Below, piece by piece: positions 32,872 through 44,700 of a stretch of 64,000 bases of DNA. Source of the DNA: Bisporella sp. PMI_857 (lineage: Eukaryota; Ascomycota; Leotiomycetes; Helotiales; Helotiaceae); assembly GCA_021307315.1 (NCBI GenBank), contig JAJSPD010000017.1:496001-560000 (forward strand), read 5' to 3'. Made by a program: the position numbers and the translations under genes. Numbering within the stretch: position 1 is the first letter of the stretch; each line of letters starts with the position of its first letter. The notes beneath the pieces are model-generated. The model saw nothing but the letters and a program-made list of their open reading frames with translations. It was not told the origin of the DNA and made no database searches.

Positions 32872-34138
32872 ATGGCCTCCTATGGACCTGTTCCTCCACC
32901 CGGACGTAACAATCCGATCCGGCGGCCGTCGCAACCGTCAATAGACCAAAGCATCGATAATCTCATAATCAAGAACGCGGTGTATTACCCAAACTACAGA
33001 GTGTATCGAGGCGATACACCGGCTTCCATGAACTACAACTGTATCAGCCATGTCTTCTACGCTTTCACTCATGTCGCCACCGATGGGCGAATATTCGTTA
33101 GTTTCAGAACACTTTCAAGGTGGATATGTGCTAAGCAAGCGGATAGTTGAGCGACGAATGGGCAGATGCACAGATGAGAGTCGATGATGCTGTAGGATGT
33201 TTAGGATCTTTCATGCGCTTGAAAGAGACACATCCACATCTCAAATTGATTCTCTCCGTAGGAGGTGGTGCGGCAAGCCAAAACTTCGCAACTGTGGCAG
33301 CCACAGCTGCCACTAGAGATAATTTTGGACGCTCTGCAAAAGGAATGGTCGACGCATCGGGCTTCGATGGCATTGACAGTCGGTATCCCATTTCCGTGTA
33401 AGCCTGAGCACTAACATATGTATAGTTGATTGGGAACATCCGACGGATGCAGAGCAAGGTCGCGACTTCCTCTCCCTCCTCGCAGCAGTTCGACTTCACC
33501 TCCCAGATGATGGCTATCTGCTCAGCGCGGCGCTTCCGGCTGGGGCATGGGCACTGCAACACATTGATCTCTACAAAGCAAAAGATTATCTCAGCTTCGT
33601 GAACCTCATGGCATATGACTTCACTGGATCCTGGACTAACGTTGCTGGCCACCATGCACAGCTCTTCCCAGCGGTGCCAGGCGAGCCATCCGGAAGTGCT
33701 GCAGTGGACTACCTGATTGCGAGAGGCTTTCCTGCCAAGAAAATATTGTTAGGGATTCCCGCTTACGGAAGAAGCTTCTTGGGAGCAGATGGTCCGGGTC
33801 AGGCATACTCTGGGCATGGTGGAGAAGAAGGGACGTTTGAATACAAGGTGCTGCCTCGTGCTGGGGCGGAGGAGATCGTAGATACGAGGGTTGGCGCAGC
33901 CTTCTGCGTAGGTGGTGACGGAGGATTTGTCACTTACGATAATCCAGAAACAGTTAGGATCAAAGCTGGGTATTGTAAGGAGAAGGGCCTCGGAGTAAGT
34001 GGCTGTCTCGTCTTCACTCAATTATTTCAGTTCGTTTGACAGTAGTAGGGTTTATTTTACTGGACTGGCACCGCTGATGCGCCACCTGGCCCAAGAAGCC
34101 TGATCCTAGCTGGGTTCAAGGCACTGCATGAAGGATGA
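32872..34138 (+). CDS. GH18 chitinase (fungal class V type), no signal peptide
   Basis: Four exons (32872-33096, 33147-33378, 33426-33994, 34049-34138) give 371 residues with short introns (47-54 bp; gcactaac branch in intron 2). The TIM-barrel opens with NAVYYPNYRVYRG and NYNCISHVFYAF. The SxGG strand reads LILSVGGG. The catalytic motif DGIDIDWE is completed across the second junction, with E156 as the acid. Later family motifs are FVNLMAYDFTGSWT and LGIPAYGRSF, and the end is LFYWTGTADAPPG. These enzymes hydrolyse beta-1,4-GlcNAc linkages of chitin by substrate-assisted catalysis. No hydrophobic leader or chitin-binding domain is present, so the enzyme may be intracellular or exported unconventionally, with a role in wall remodelling or autolysis. 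The ATG at 32872 follows an in-frame GTG that I ignored. Confidence 0.93.
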
Positions 34139-35375
34139 AAGACCTGAGATGTGCTTTTACGGTTTCGATCATGACGCAGAAGTTTGAAGCATAGCATTTG
34201 CAGGAGCAGCATTAGAATGGTGCTTAAAATGGTTGGCTTTTTGCGGAACGCATTCCCGCACGCCGCGACTTCAATACCTAATACTCATATAGTGAATTTC
34301 TAGTTGCAGTCGCAGAACGCCATCGTTGACACAAGATTTCTCACTACAACGGTACAGATCTTTTCGAGTCTCGCATCCCTAACTTAATCGTACGATAATG
34401 TATGTGAGTCTATCCTTGCTTTTGATTAGTTGTCCTATTGGTGGAAGTTTTCTTATGTGCCTATGTTTACTCTATGTTCGTCTTGTTGGGTAAACATGAC
34501 TGTTGCTTGTCGCGGCACGGACGAGCTGATCCAGCACAGCGGATCGATTATGCACATTTGCATGCCATCGGTTTTTCGTAGATAACGCTTAGGTCTATAT
34601 CGAGCAGGCGTTTAGAGCGGGTCACATAACGTGGTATGCATATGTCCTAGTGGACCTGGCCAAAGCGGGCACGCCTACCATCAGCCGCGGGTAGGCAGTG
34701 CTTTCATTCTTTTCTCAATCTACGCTGCGGGTAATGTTCGCAAGATTTAGGGGTCATATATACAGTAAGTATCGTGACGCAGCTTCTCGTCCTGCACACT
34801 CATTTATGAGAGTCACGTGATGTATCATATTATATTTCCTGCGCAACCGCGAACCTGGTTCAGATAAGCTTTGGGCGACTTTCCCCAATACGGCCATCAC
34901 CCTACCCATGATCAAGCAGCTTTGTGTAACGCTGACGCTCCCCGTAAGGTTGAGTTGCGAGAGGGGGGAGGTGGTGCCGAAACAGGCCGGTAAGGAAGTC
35001 ATCTTTCTTTTGGGGTGAGTACCCCACAAATCACACGACCACGTTTGGACGAGAAACATGTCATATCGAACATCGCCATCTCACCCTGCGTGACTCTGAC
35101 CTCAGGCTCTGGTGAGCATTGTTACCTTCGTCTTTCGCGCTTGGAAATATCATCTACTTGAAACTGGCACACATCTGGGGAGGTGATATGCTCGTTACGT
35201 AGTGGAATGGATCAGAGGACTCATTTTGATATTGATCATGTTGTTTGCTTCAATGTGACGCAAAGTTCTATATAAGGGTTTGAGAACGGCGGAGCTCTGA
35301 TTTGGCTCACTTGTTCGCACACCGTCACTCAGAGATATATGTATATGCAGAATCAGAAAAAGTAGGCACGAATCG
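34139..35375. other. 1.2-kb spacer, no supported gene
   Basis: Contains the chitinase 3' UTR and the promoter of the GH64-like gene, with a TATA-like ctatataagg at about 35271-35280. No gene-sized frame is visible. Confidence 0.5.
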
Positions 35376-35426
35376 ATGCTGCTCTTGAGCTTGCTGCTTC
35401 TTGTTATTTTCTTTCCTACTGCTTAG
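35376..35426 (+). other. Upstream ORF resembling a signal peptide, 16 codons
   Basis: The ATG at 35376 opens a 16-residue hydrophobic peptide (MLLLSLLLLVIFFPTA) that ends in TAG 43 bases before the ATG of the GH64-like gene, in another frame. It may be a translated uORF or the remains of a lost secretion signal. I tried joining it by an intron starting at 35403 and found no acceptor in phase. Confidence 0.45.
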
Positions 35427-35469
35427 TCTTAATGACCCATCTCCTTCCTCCTCATTGCTGCTCCTCGCT

Positions 35470-36660
35470 ATGGGTAGCTGTTTGTCCAGAGCTAGGTCAG
35501 TCGTAACTGGAAGAACTGTGGACGTTGCGAGAACTACGGACTCAACCCTAACTATCGCGCTCGAAAATCAGACCTCGTCCAGCAGCGTTTATGCATATAT
35601 CACCGGCCTCGCAATCGAACAAAACAACGCCATCTTTCTCCTCCAAGCCGACGGCAAGACTCCATATTATCCTACGTCACCCAATACCACAGGTCAGCCT
35701 CTTGCTGTCAACTGTGGAATTAAGCTTGGAGCCCCTGGCTCACGCATACTTGTTCAGATTCCTCGCCTGGCTGGTGGGAGAATATGGTTTTGTGTCAACG
35801 ACACTCTGACGTTCCTTCTCAACCCAGGTCCAGGACTGGTCGAACCTTCGGCGAGCAATACAGCTGACCCAAACTATAACAGGTTCTGGGGCTTCTGCGA
35901 GTTCACTTTTAACAGCGTAGAGCTCTTTGTTAATATCAGCTATGTGGACTTTGTGAGCTTGCCCATCCAGCTGAATCTGCTGAACACCTCAGGCACTTCG
36001 CAAAGTGTGCAGGGTATTCCGGTGAACGGTCTGCAGAGTGTCGTGCAGGCACTGATAGCACAAGGTGCCAAAGACGGAAAAGGGTGGGAGAGACTCATCA
36101 TAAGGGGGGCGGATGGGAATGTTCTGAGAGCCCTGAGCCCGAACACGGGAATCGTGATGGATGGGTCCCTTTTCCACGGGCTCTTCACCGACTATGTTAA
36201 TCGGGTCTGGTCGAAATATGGTACCACATCATTAAAGATCAATACACAAGCGCAATGGGGAACCGTCTCCAGCACTGTCACAGACGACCTCCTTACCTTT
36301 CCAGGTGTAGGGGATTTCTCCCGTCCGTCAGCAAAAGATATATTCTCCTGCTCCACTGGCCCCTTCGCCGTCACCAGCCCAGCAATGGGCAATATCGCCG
36401 CCCGACTCGCAGCAGCGTTCAATCGCTCCACGCTTCTCATCGACGGAACGCATCCAGATGTGGAGGGGGTGGCACAGTATTACAAAGAGGCGGCGACGAA
36501 TCATTACTCACGGATTCTGCACGAAGTGGAGACCGATGGGAGAGGATATGCGTTCCCCTATGATGACGTCGGGAGCGGCGCGGACAGCGACCAGAGTGGA
36601 AGCTTGGCTGATGGGCAGCCGAGTCTTTTGACGGTTAGTGTAGGTGGTGGGAGTTTTTAA
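35470..36660 (+). CDS. GH64 / thaumatin-like-fold beta-1,3-glucanase family protein
   Basis: 396 residues, one exon. The body matches fungal GH64-type proteins: YAYITGLAIEQNNAIFLLQ, GKTPYYPTSPN, GGRIWFCVNDTLTFLLNPGP, FWGFCEFTFNS, NISYVDFVSLPIQL, RALSPNTGIV and the C-terminal FAFPYDDV-like YAFPYDDVG. GH64 enzymes cleave beta-1,3-glucan, releasing pentasaccharides, by acid catalysis. The catalytic Glu and Asp of bacterial members probably correspond to the E in FCEFTF and the D in YVDFVSL, but I assign this by position only. Unusually, the first ATG gives MGSCLSRA, an N-myristoylation plus palmitoylation pattern rather than a signal peptide. A signal-peptide-like uORF lies upstream in another frame. 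The frame extends upstream to a TTG without an ATG. Confidence 0.85.
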   Translation: MGSCLSRARSVVTGRTVDVARTTDSTLTIALENQTSSSSVYAYITGLAIEQNNAIFLLQADGKTPYYPTSPNTTGQPLAVNCGIKLGAPGSRILVQIPRLAGGRIWFCVNDTLTFLLNPGPGLVEPSASNTADPNYNRFWGFCEFTFNSVELFVNISYVDFVSLPIQLNLLNTSGTSQSVQGIPVNGLQSVVQALIAQGAKDGKGWERLIIRGADGNVLRALSPNTGIVMDGSLFHGLFTDYVNRVWSKYGTTSLKINTQAQWGTVSSTVTDDLLTFPGVGDFSRPSAKDIFSCSTGPFAVTSPAMGNIAARLAAAFNRSTLLIDGTHPDVEGVAQYYKEAATNHYSRILHEVETDGRGYAFPYDDVGSGADSDQSGSLADGQPSLLTVSVGGGSF

Positions 36661-37317
36661 CCGGATAGAGGTCATGAACTCTGGGATAGAAATGTGTTTG
36701 TAGAGTGACAAGCTATTTTTTTAGATGAGGAATAATTGAGAGGTTGGTTTTGGAGTGGTTGGTGATTGTATCTCTCACTCTTGACTTGGCGCAGGCGGTG
36801 ATGTATCTGGTTGGCAACAGTCTGAGACTTGAGAGCAAAAGTCCCACGACAGTGGCATGTATACCTTTATGGAGTCTCTTCGCGTTACAGGCCGTTTTGG
36901 GCGTTTTGGGCGTTTTATAGAGTTTCTCTTGATTACCTTGGAATCTTGACATCAGTAAACCTCGATTCTTTTAGTCTTTCGTTGTCTACATCAATCTTCT
37001 TGCCTCAGCTCAAACACAGCTCTTTGACAAGCTCCGAAACTTTTGTCGGCATGAAACATTTTTCTTTCGGAGGCCTAAAAGGTCAGTCCTATTGAATTAT
37101 CATCCTACCATAAATGAAAAACAGACAGAGGCGGTGGGATGGTCAAACATAGTTTAAAGAGAATAACGAATTTATTGCATTGTCTGTGAAATCCAGATAT
37201 GACCAGCTGCCCAAATTAAGCGAGCCGATAAAAGGGGTTGCGACGCATAACTCCGAACTCTCTCTCTTCTTTATCCTTTATGTTGCACTTGTGATACCTT
37301 CCTTCGCCAGACCGATC
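36661..37317. other. Convergent spacer between the GH64-like and carboxylesterase genes
   Basis: 657 bp holding two 3' ends. Around 36891-36915 the unit gttttgggc is repeated two to three times. Nothing else was seen. Confidence 0.55.
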
Positions 37318-39051
37318 TTACCTTGTAAGCCTCTCATGCCGCGCCCTCCAAAATTCACAGGCAGCCCTCCTTATCGTATCCTTCTCAACCACCGTTCGCT
37401 CGTGGCTCATCTTCAGCTGCACGCCCAGCTCCGTGCCACCCTTGTCATATCTCGGCCACGCCGGCGCCTCCCTCAACTTATGTGTGTTAGGATCTCCGCT
37501 CACCACAAAGCTAGCCCAATACGCATGCAAAGCCCTGCCCACCTCGGGGTACTGCACGCTCGGGTCAGCCCAGGCATACTTCTTATCGGTGGCATGATCG
37601 ATGCCTCTGTACGCGGGCCGCGAGTTGTTGGTGTTGAAATGCATCTTGTAGACGGGAACGGAAGCGGAGGAGACGCGGATGGCGTTTTCTTGCGCCGCGC
37701 AGATGTACGTCATGTCGCTAAATATGTCAACGAGACGGCTGTACTGGGCAGCGAAGTGGGAGGAAGCGTAGGGCGAGCACGGAGCGCTTGGAGAAGGGTA
37801 CAGCTCGGTGATGACGTGGAGGTCGGCTTCAGTGAGGAATGGCGAGTTGCGCTTGATCCAGGCGAGGGCTTCGGAGGTGGTGGAGAGATTGGTGGGCGCG
37901 TAGAAGGCCCCTTCGTTGGTTGTGAAGCTGGTTAAAAGGGGCACGCGGTTGAACTTGCCTTGTGCCCAGGAACGGGACGGGAGTTGAGGGACCAGAGGTG
38001 CTTCCGAAACTGGTTGAAACGGCCAGGTGACGCTGTATTCTGAATCTTGCCACATTTTGGTCGACACCCTCTCTATCACGGCGATATCGACTTTTCTTAA
38101 ACAGTCTAGAGTTTTCTCGTCGTTGCTATTTCTGCTGCATCCAACAGCACTCAAGTACTCCTCAAATTGTGCCTGGTAGAGAGGATAGCTGATGTTTGGA
38201 AAAGCTCTTGTGGCAGGACCTCCAGATTGGATAATGGCTCCATTCAGGAGCGGTTTCCCATTTGCTTCCACATGCTGATAGTGGAAACCAGCACTGTGGG
38301 CTCCTGCACTGAGTCCCCCAACTGTCACCCTCCCTGGGTCACCACCAAATGCTGGTATGTGCTTCTGCACGAATTTGAGAAGAGCATGTTGATCTCTTAG
38401 ACCTAAATTTAGTAGGTCATGGTCTTTGAACAGCTTGGAAGGCAAGAATCCTAAGCTGTTCAACTATTCATTGTTAGCCTGGGTAACCTGGTACAGGCAG
38501 AAATCTTACCCGATAATTAAAAGTCACAACTATCAATGGCTTGACCGAAGAAGCTACAAAGGTGGCACCATCAAAGTCCAATGATGAACCATAGATGAAA
38601 CTGCCCTATCCACACAAATCTATTAGCATTGATCAAGCAAACGCAACCAGGAACATACCCCGTGCACCCATACCAGCACAGGCAGCTTTGCTCGATCTTT
38701 GGTATCCGCAGGCCGAAAAACATTCATGTATAAGCAATCCTCGCCCATTCCACTGAGATCCGGGAAGCTCTGGAAGTTGCTCGGCTGTACACAAATATTT
38801 CCGAATCGGGTCGCGTTTCTCACACCCGGAAAGGCCAGCGGCTGGGTTGTGGGAGCGAAGCGGCTTGAGGCGACTGGCGGAGCGGAATACGGGATGCCGA
38901 GCCATGCTTGGACGGGCTGAGAAAGATCATGGCCTGAGAGTGTTTGCGTGATGAGGCCTCCAGCGAAGGAGCCATAGGTAGGAAGCGTGATGGTGTTGTT
39001 GCTTTGGAGGCTTCCAAACAGAGGAAGAACAGAGAGGATTTTCTGAAACAT
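37318..39051 (-). CDS. Secreted type-B carboxylesterase/lipase (alpha/beta hydrolase)
   Basis: Exons 39051-38659, 38605-38510 and 38463-37318 (introns of 53 and 46 bp) encode 544 residues. A short hydrophobic leader (MFQKILSVLPLFGSLQS) suggests secretion. Family signatures in order: WLGIPYSAPP, EDCLYMNVFRP, LVWVHGGSFIYGSS across junction 1, VTFNYRLNSLGF across junction 2, GGDPGRVTVGGLSAGAHS. The likely triad is S215 (GLSAG), E347 (TNEGAF) and H452 (RGIDHAT). The nucleophile elbow is GLSAG rather than the common GESAG. The substrate is unknown; relatives hydrolyse lipids, feruloyl or other esters. It converges on the GH64-like gene. Confidence 0.92.
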
Positions 39052-39372
39052 GGTAAAGCTTGCTGTGAAAAGAGTATTAGATATCTAGAGGGGAAAGTCA
39101 TGCTTCACCGCGAGCCGGGTGTGAGGGACGGTTCCGAACCATATTGAAAAGAGGGGGACTTCAAACTCCAACCCCACCTTTCGGCAATGTATCATAGATC
39201 TATTTATCCGATCCGGTAGAGCTGCTGGAAAACAGGTGTGCAATTTTGTTTTGTGTTCCCCTCATCAAATCCTGAACGCCTCGCATCATAACCTCATCCA
39301 AATGTTCCACAAGTGAGTTATACAGATATACAGGAGGAAATCACCAACACCATTTGTACCTTGTCTACATAA
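39052..39372. other. Spacer between the carboxylesterase and LMBD1-like genes
   Basis: 321 bp with the esterase promoter and the LMBD1-like 3' UTR. Nothing else was seen. Confidence 0.6.
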
Positions 39373-41311
39373 CTAGTCGTCTCCTTCTCCTCCATCATCG
39401 TCACCGCGTATTCTACGTCCAGCAGAGCCTGTGCTGGGTTTCTTGGTCTTTCCACGAATATCTTGCCATGTTGCGCCGAATCTGCGGCCGGTGCTTGCCT
39501 AAGCTACATATTAGAATGATTGAATCAAATGAGATGCCCAATGCTCGAGCATAAGCGAGATATTTAAGCCTCACTATAAGATGTACTTACCAGTAAACCC
39601 TCCTCCTCATCGGCTTCAGCATCCTCGTCCAACTCGCTCAAATTAAGCCTCGGTGTTCGGAACAGGGAAGTTATGAACACAATCAAGAAGACAGCCAAGA
39701 ACGCGAACTGAGCCCAGAAAGCCAGAGCACCAAACACAGGAAAGTTCAGGGTCACTCTGTTCAAAAAAGTCGAGATCACACTCGGAGTGCAGACGTTCTT
39801 AGAAGCGTCATCAGATGAGAGCTCTGAGCAGGGTTTGATAAGCTCTGGGTGCTTTGAGCAATCAGGCTGCGAGCCAGGATGTCTTGGTGGGTTGCTGCAG
39901 AAGGTCTGAGCACCATAGATAGCGTATTGAGGAGCAACAACCATGGCTACTGCGTAATTGATAGCGAGCATGATTAAGGTCAACAAAACAGTAGCTATGA
40001 GAAGCGCCTGGGGTGTAGTATGCCCTTTCCTGATCTCGAATATCCGTACCCACAGGAATCGAATTCCAAGGGTAGCTAATCCGACCACGGAGCTGCTGAA
40101 GAAGAGCAACACTAGAAGCGCGATGAGAATGTAATCAACCGGGAAGACCTTCGATGATTTGACGAAAATCCAATTGATTGGTTGGAAAATGTTGATCCTA
40201 TTCTTGTTAGCAATTGCTCCTTTCTTTTTTTTTAGCTTTCATTTACTCACCTTCCTAGGATATAACCACAGTGTTGCTTGCAAATAGAGTTTTTAGCTTT
40301 ATCGATGCCAGTGATCAACATTGAGACCCAGACCACCACGGCAACAATAAGAAGTAAGATGCCTCCAATGAGCTTCAGTGGTCGGAAAACTGCACATACT
40401 TTCGTCCATGCTTTCATAATCCAGCTCTTTCCTTCGCCTTGAGCCTCTGCGGCAAGTCGTTCGCGACGAACCAGAGTCCGCTCCTCGCGAACCAGAGCCT
40501 CAAGCTCTCTTTGGTCTTTTCCAGGGATGCCACCATCCCGCCCAGCATTGCGACCTTCAAGCTGGCGCTGTCTCTCACGATTTTGCTCAAGTGCTGTAGC
40601 GGTGGTTTCGGATAACTGTGGCGCACTGATGGAAGGCGCGGACTTAATAAAGGATATTGGTAGAAGAGCCAGCCCAGCAGCAGTATACAGGACATAGAGC
40701 AATGTACCCAGGGCAATAAGTAATCCTAGCGCAAAGGTCAAGGCGCGCTCTCCATGGTTCTCTGCCAATAGACGCTTGAAGTAGTCCAAGTCGAGGTGTG
40801 CTCCGCTGCGATCTCTCGCTACCGGAACGAAAAAGCCAACAATGAAGAGGATGACGACAAGTGCGATGAAGATAGTAGTGTACTTAAGCGCACCAAAAAA
40901 TCGTTGGCTGAATGTTTGCCTACCTTCCTCGGCATCGACATCGTCATATTCTTCATAAAGAAAATATGTGAAAGGCACCACTAGCAGACATAGAACAGCA
41001 TCGAAGCTATACAGAGCGTAGTACACGATCTTCAAGGTCAAGAGTATGTTGTGAATCGTCTCTGGCGTTGCCCAGTCCTTCTTTGCACCCAATTTTGTAG
41101 ACGTAGTTGAGCTGACAAGTGCGATATCCACTGGTAGAAGTAGCACGGTTGCTAGTAATGAGGTCAGCGTGATTATAGCCACGGTTGAGACCAACACCGA
41201 GCGCTCTCTCGGGGCCTGATATGTGTAGGTGAAGATGGCTGCAATGAGGGCGACAAGCACGACAACAATTGCGTACGCCACCCATATAAAGGCGGTTTGA
41301 ATGAGCGCCAT
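39373..41311 (-). CDS. LMBD1-like probable lysosomal/vacuolar cobalamin transporter
   Basis: Exons 41311-40251, 40197-39591 and 39498-39373 encode 597 residues, the usual length of the fungal family. About nine hydrophobic segments are visible, starting with [20 protein letters not shown]. The central loop (about 255-330) is charged and coiled-coil-like ([13 protein letters not shown]). The pair [19 protein letters not shown] spans junction 1. The last exon, joined at gtagcttag, gives [20 protein letters not shown] and an acidic Asp/Gly tail. LMBD1 is a lysosomal membrane protein needed for cobalamin release in animals. Most fungi do not use cobalamin, so the true substrate or role here is uncertain. 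The frame extends to a GTG at 41401, which I rejected in favour of the ATG at 41311. The gene is divergent from CFT1. Confidence 0.92.
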
Positions 41312-41783
41312 GGTCTCGAAAGCTTTTGCGCAGGTACTATCGAAAAGTCTTTTAATGCTGGAAACTGCTTGACGCGTCTGAATTAGCTTCTCCGTTCCCA
41401 CGTTTCAGGTATGATTGAGTAAACAACCACCGAACCATAAGAATCAACCCACCTACGACTCACTACAGACGCAGTGGCGTTGGTACCCTTATTGAAAGTG
41501 ATAATAACTATAACCACAACTTGATCAGAGCGATGTTGTTGGTGGTGGTCGATAAATGATGTGCTGGATGAACAGCTTGGGGTTGTGACGTACTTTGGTC
41601 TGCAAGCTTGAAGATCGACAGACACCAAATGCCAGGGTTGGAGCTTACCCCGGTCAATTACTGTTGCTCTCACGCTAGACTCCATTTAGATATTTGATAC
41701 TCGTACAACAATCAATACCTTTACCAGCTCACAGGCAACTTCACGGAACACGACGCGATGCCCATCACTCGTCCACGGCAATA
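41312..41783. promoter_or_regulatory. Divergent promoter region between the LMBD1-like gene and CFT1
   Basis: 472 bp between opposite start codons. No specific element was recognised. Confidence 0.5.
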
Positions 41784-44700
41784 ATGCAATGCTATACGGA
41801 GCTGACACCTCCTACCGCTGTCACACACTCCTTGACCCTACCATTCGTTGCCGCAGACGCGAAGAACCTTATCCTCGCAAAAACTTCTCTTCTTCAGATA
41901 TTTACCTACAAGACTATTTCGTCTTCCTCCAAGAGTTCGCACCAGCGTGCGGGCGACACGAAACTGGTTCTCATATCTGAATATGCATTGTCCGGCACAA
42001 TCACTTCTTTGGTAGGAATCAGGATACCAGCGTCAAAATCTGGAGGAAAAGCGCTCCTGGTTGGCTTGAAAGACGCCAGGCTCAGCTTAATAGAATGGGA
42101 TCCGGAGCGGCATGGACCGTCGACCATCTCAATTCATTACTACGAGCAAGATGAACTGCAAGGAAGCCCTTGGGCACCAGATATTGGCAATTGTGTTAAT
42201 TATCTGACTGTTGATCCAAATGGTCGATGTGCAGCCTTACGATTCGGGGTCCGAAACCTAGCAGTGTTACCCTTCAGCCAGAAGGACGATGATATTGATA
42301 TGAACGATGGCTTTGACGAGGATCAAGCCCCGAAATTGGCAAATGGTGATCATTTAGAAGACTCGCCTCACGGTACATCTTTTGTCGTACAACTATCGAA
42401 ACTCGACTCGACCATTATTCATCCAATCCACCTAGCATTCTTATATGCCTATCGCCAGAATGCAACCTTTGGAATTCTCTCCTCTTCTTCATCACCAACG
42501 TCTTCCCTGCTTCACGAGAGGAAGGACCATATAAAATACATGGTATTCACGCTCGACCCTCAAACGAAAGAGTACATACCAATCCTTTCTATTAGCGGCT
42601 TGCCTTATGATTTGTTCAAAGTCATCCCATTACCTTCGCCAATTGAGGGAGCACTACTGGTCGGCGGCAACGAGATCATACATGTCAACCAAGCCGGTAA
42701 AGCAATTGGAGTTGGTGTTAACCTATTCGCGAAGCATTCTACATCGTTTGGCTTGATCGACCAGTCGGAACTTGCTCTACGTTTAGAGGGTTGTATCATC
42801 GAACAGCTCTCGATTGAAAATGGCGAGATGCTGATTATCCTCCACACTGGAGCTTTGGCTATCCTGAGTTTCCACATGGATGGGAGCAATGTATCAAGCC
42901 TGAGTATACGCAAAGTCGCGGACGAGCTAGGAGGATCCATTCTTGCTGCAGGCCCTGCGTCAGCGAGTGCTTTAGGAGGAAATGCTATGTTTTTGGGAAG
43001 CGAAATTTCAAATTCCGTCATTCTTGGCTGGAGTAAAAAGTCTACTCAAAGTTCTCGTAGAAAGTCTCAGTTCGAGACGCCAGATGGACTAGATGAGATG
43101 ATGATAGACGATGAGGAAGAAGAAGAAGATGATTTAGATGACGACTTATACGGTGATAGTTCTGCAATACTGCAGACCACGACAAATGGGGGTAACCGAC
43201 TGAACTCGGCAAACAGTAAAACCGGAGACTATGTTTTCCGGATTCATGACACCCTTATCAATATTGCACCCATGAGTGATGTAACATTGGGAAAGCCTGC
43301 TACTCCTCTCATCAAAGGCGAAAGGCTCATCTCCGAGGGTGTTCGAAGCGAGTTACAACTGGTTGCAGCTACAGGTTCTGGGAAGGCAAGTTCTTTGGCG
43401 GTTTTCCACCAGAATATTCAGCAAAAAGTTATTGGGCACTTTGACTTGTCAGATGTACAAGGGATATGGACTATCCATGCAAGCAAGCCTGTCCCATCTG
43501 GTGCACAAGCGAATCAAGAAACGGTGACGACGAGGGAGGATCATAGCATATGGCCGCCATATGACAATCTCATGATAGTGTCGAGAAAGACGCAGAGCGG
43601 CGCCGAAGAGTCGGATGTATTTGCGCTAACATCGACTGGATTTGAGGCACTCACAGAAATTGAGTTCGACTGTGATGCCGGAGCAACTATTGAAGCCGGG
43701 ACTTTAGGCCGCGGAGCGAGAGTCATTCAGGTTCTACAGTCCGTAGTGAGAATCTATGATGGAAGTAAGTCTTTCACGTTTCCTTTAATACCATCTTCCC
43801 TTTATCTAGTAGTTTTTTGGATAGTGACCTTAGGATGGAAATTTTGGGAACTCGATATCTTGCTTACGCTTCTGGGGGCGCTATCTGGAAATGTATCATA
43901 TCCTATAGCATCCAATGAAAGCATTTTTACCGCCACCGTGTATATATATCTGCTCTTTGATGATTCGTATCCCAGTGAGGAAATAGAGGGCATCTAGAAC
44001 TGCTGGCTAATTATAGATATACAGACCTTGGTTTGGCACAAATTCTGGATATGTCGGACGACGATACCGGCGCAGAGCCAAAAATAATTAGCGCCAGCCT
44101 TGCTGATCCCTATTTGCTGCTAATTAGAGACGACTCGAGCATATACGTCGCTCAGTGTGACGATAATAATGAGGTCGAAGAGCTCGAGCGTGAAGACGAT
44201 AAGCTTCTTAGCATGAAGTGGCTGACAGGGTGTTTATATGCGGATGCTACCAGCATATTCACCAATCACCAAAACGACAAAGGTCAAAATCTTGGTCAGA
44301 ACGTGGTAATGTTCTTGCTAAGTGTAACCGGTACATTGCATGTAAGTGTGCAGTTGCTAGATATAGAAGCATATTAACAAACAAGGTTTACTCATTGCCT
44401 GATTTATCGAAGCCAATATATGTAACAGAAGGACTACCCTTTGTGCCTCCAATATTATCCGCAAATTATGTCGCCAGACGAACCGCCGCTCGTGAGACGA
44501 TCGCTGAGATCCTCGTAGCTGATCTCGGAGATAAGATCTCAAAGTTTCCTTATCTGATTGTAAGTTAGAAGTTTACATTATGAACTTCCATTATTGACGG
44601 CCAGTAGCTGCGAGGCTCGAACGACGACTTGACAATTTATGAACCTTTCCGAACCTCTTCATCGTCAACCGCATCATTAACTTCAACCTTACACTTTTCC

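Noticed and set aside
37180..37935. A 251-codon plus-strand ORF
   Set aside because: It is antisense to the carboxylesterase, whose motifs and splice sites are clear, and the residue composition (Val, Gly, Arg strings) is that of a shadow frame.
41312..41401. N-terminal extension of the LMBD1-like protein from a GTG
   Set aside because: There is no ATG in the extension. The family start is MALIQT at 41311.
44033..44377. A separate small gene downstream of CFT1 exon 1
   Set aside because: The frame is CFT1 exon 2. The acceptor at 44024 restores YDGNLGLAQIL and the gene continues through three further introns.
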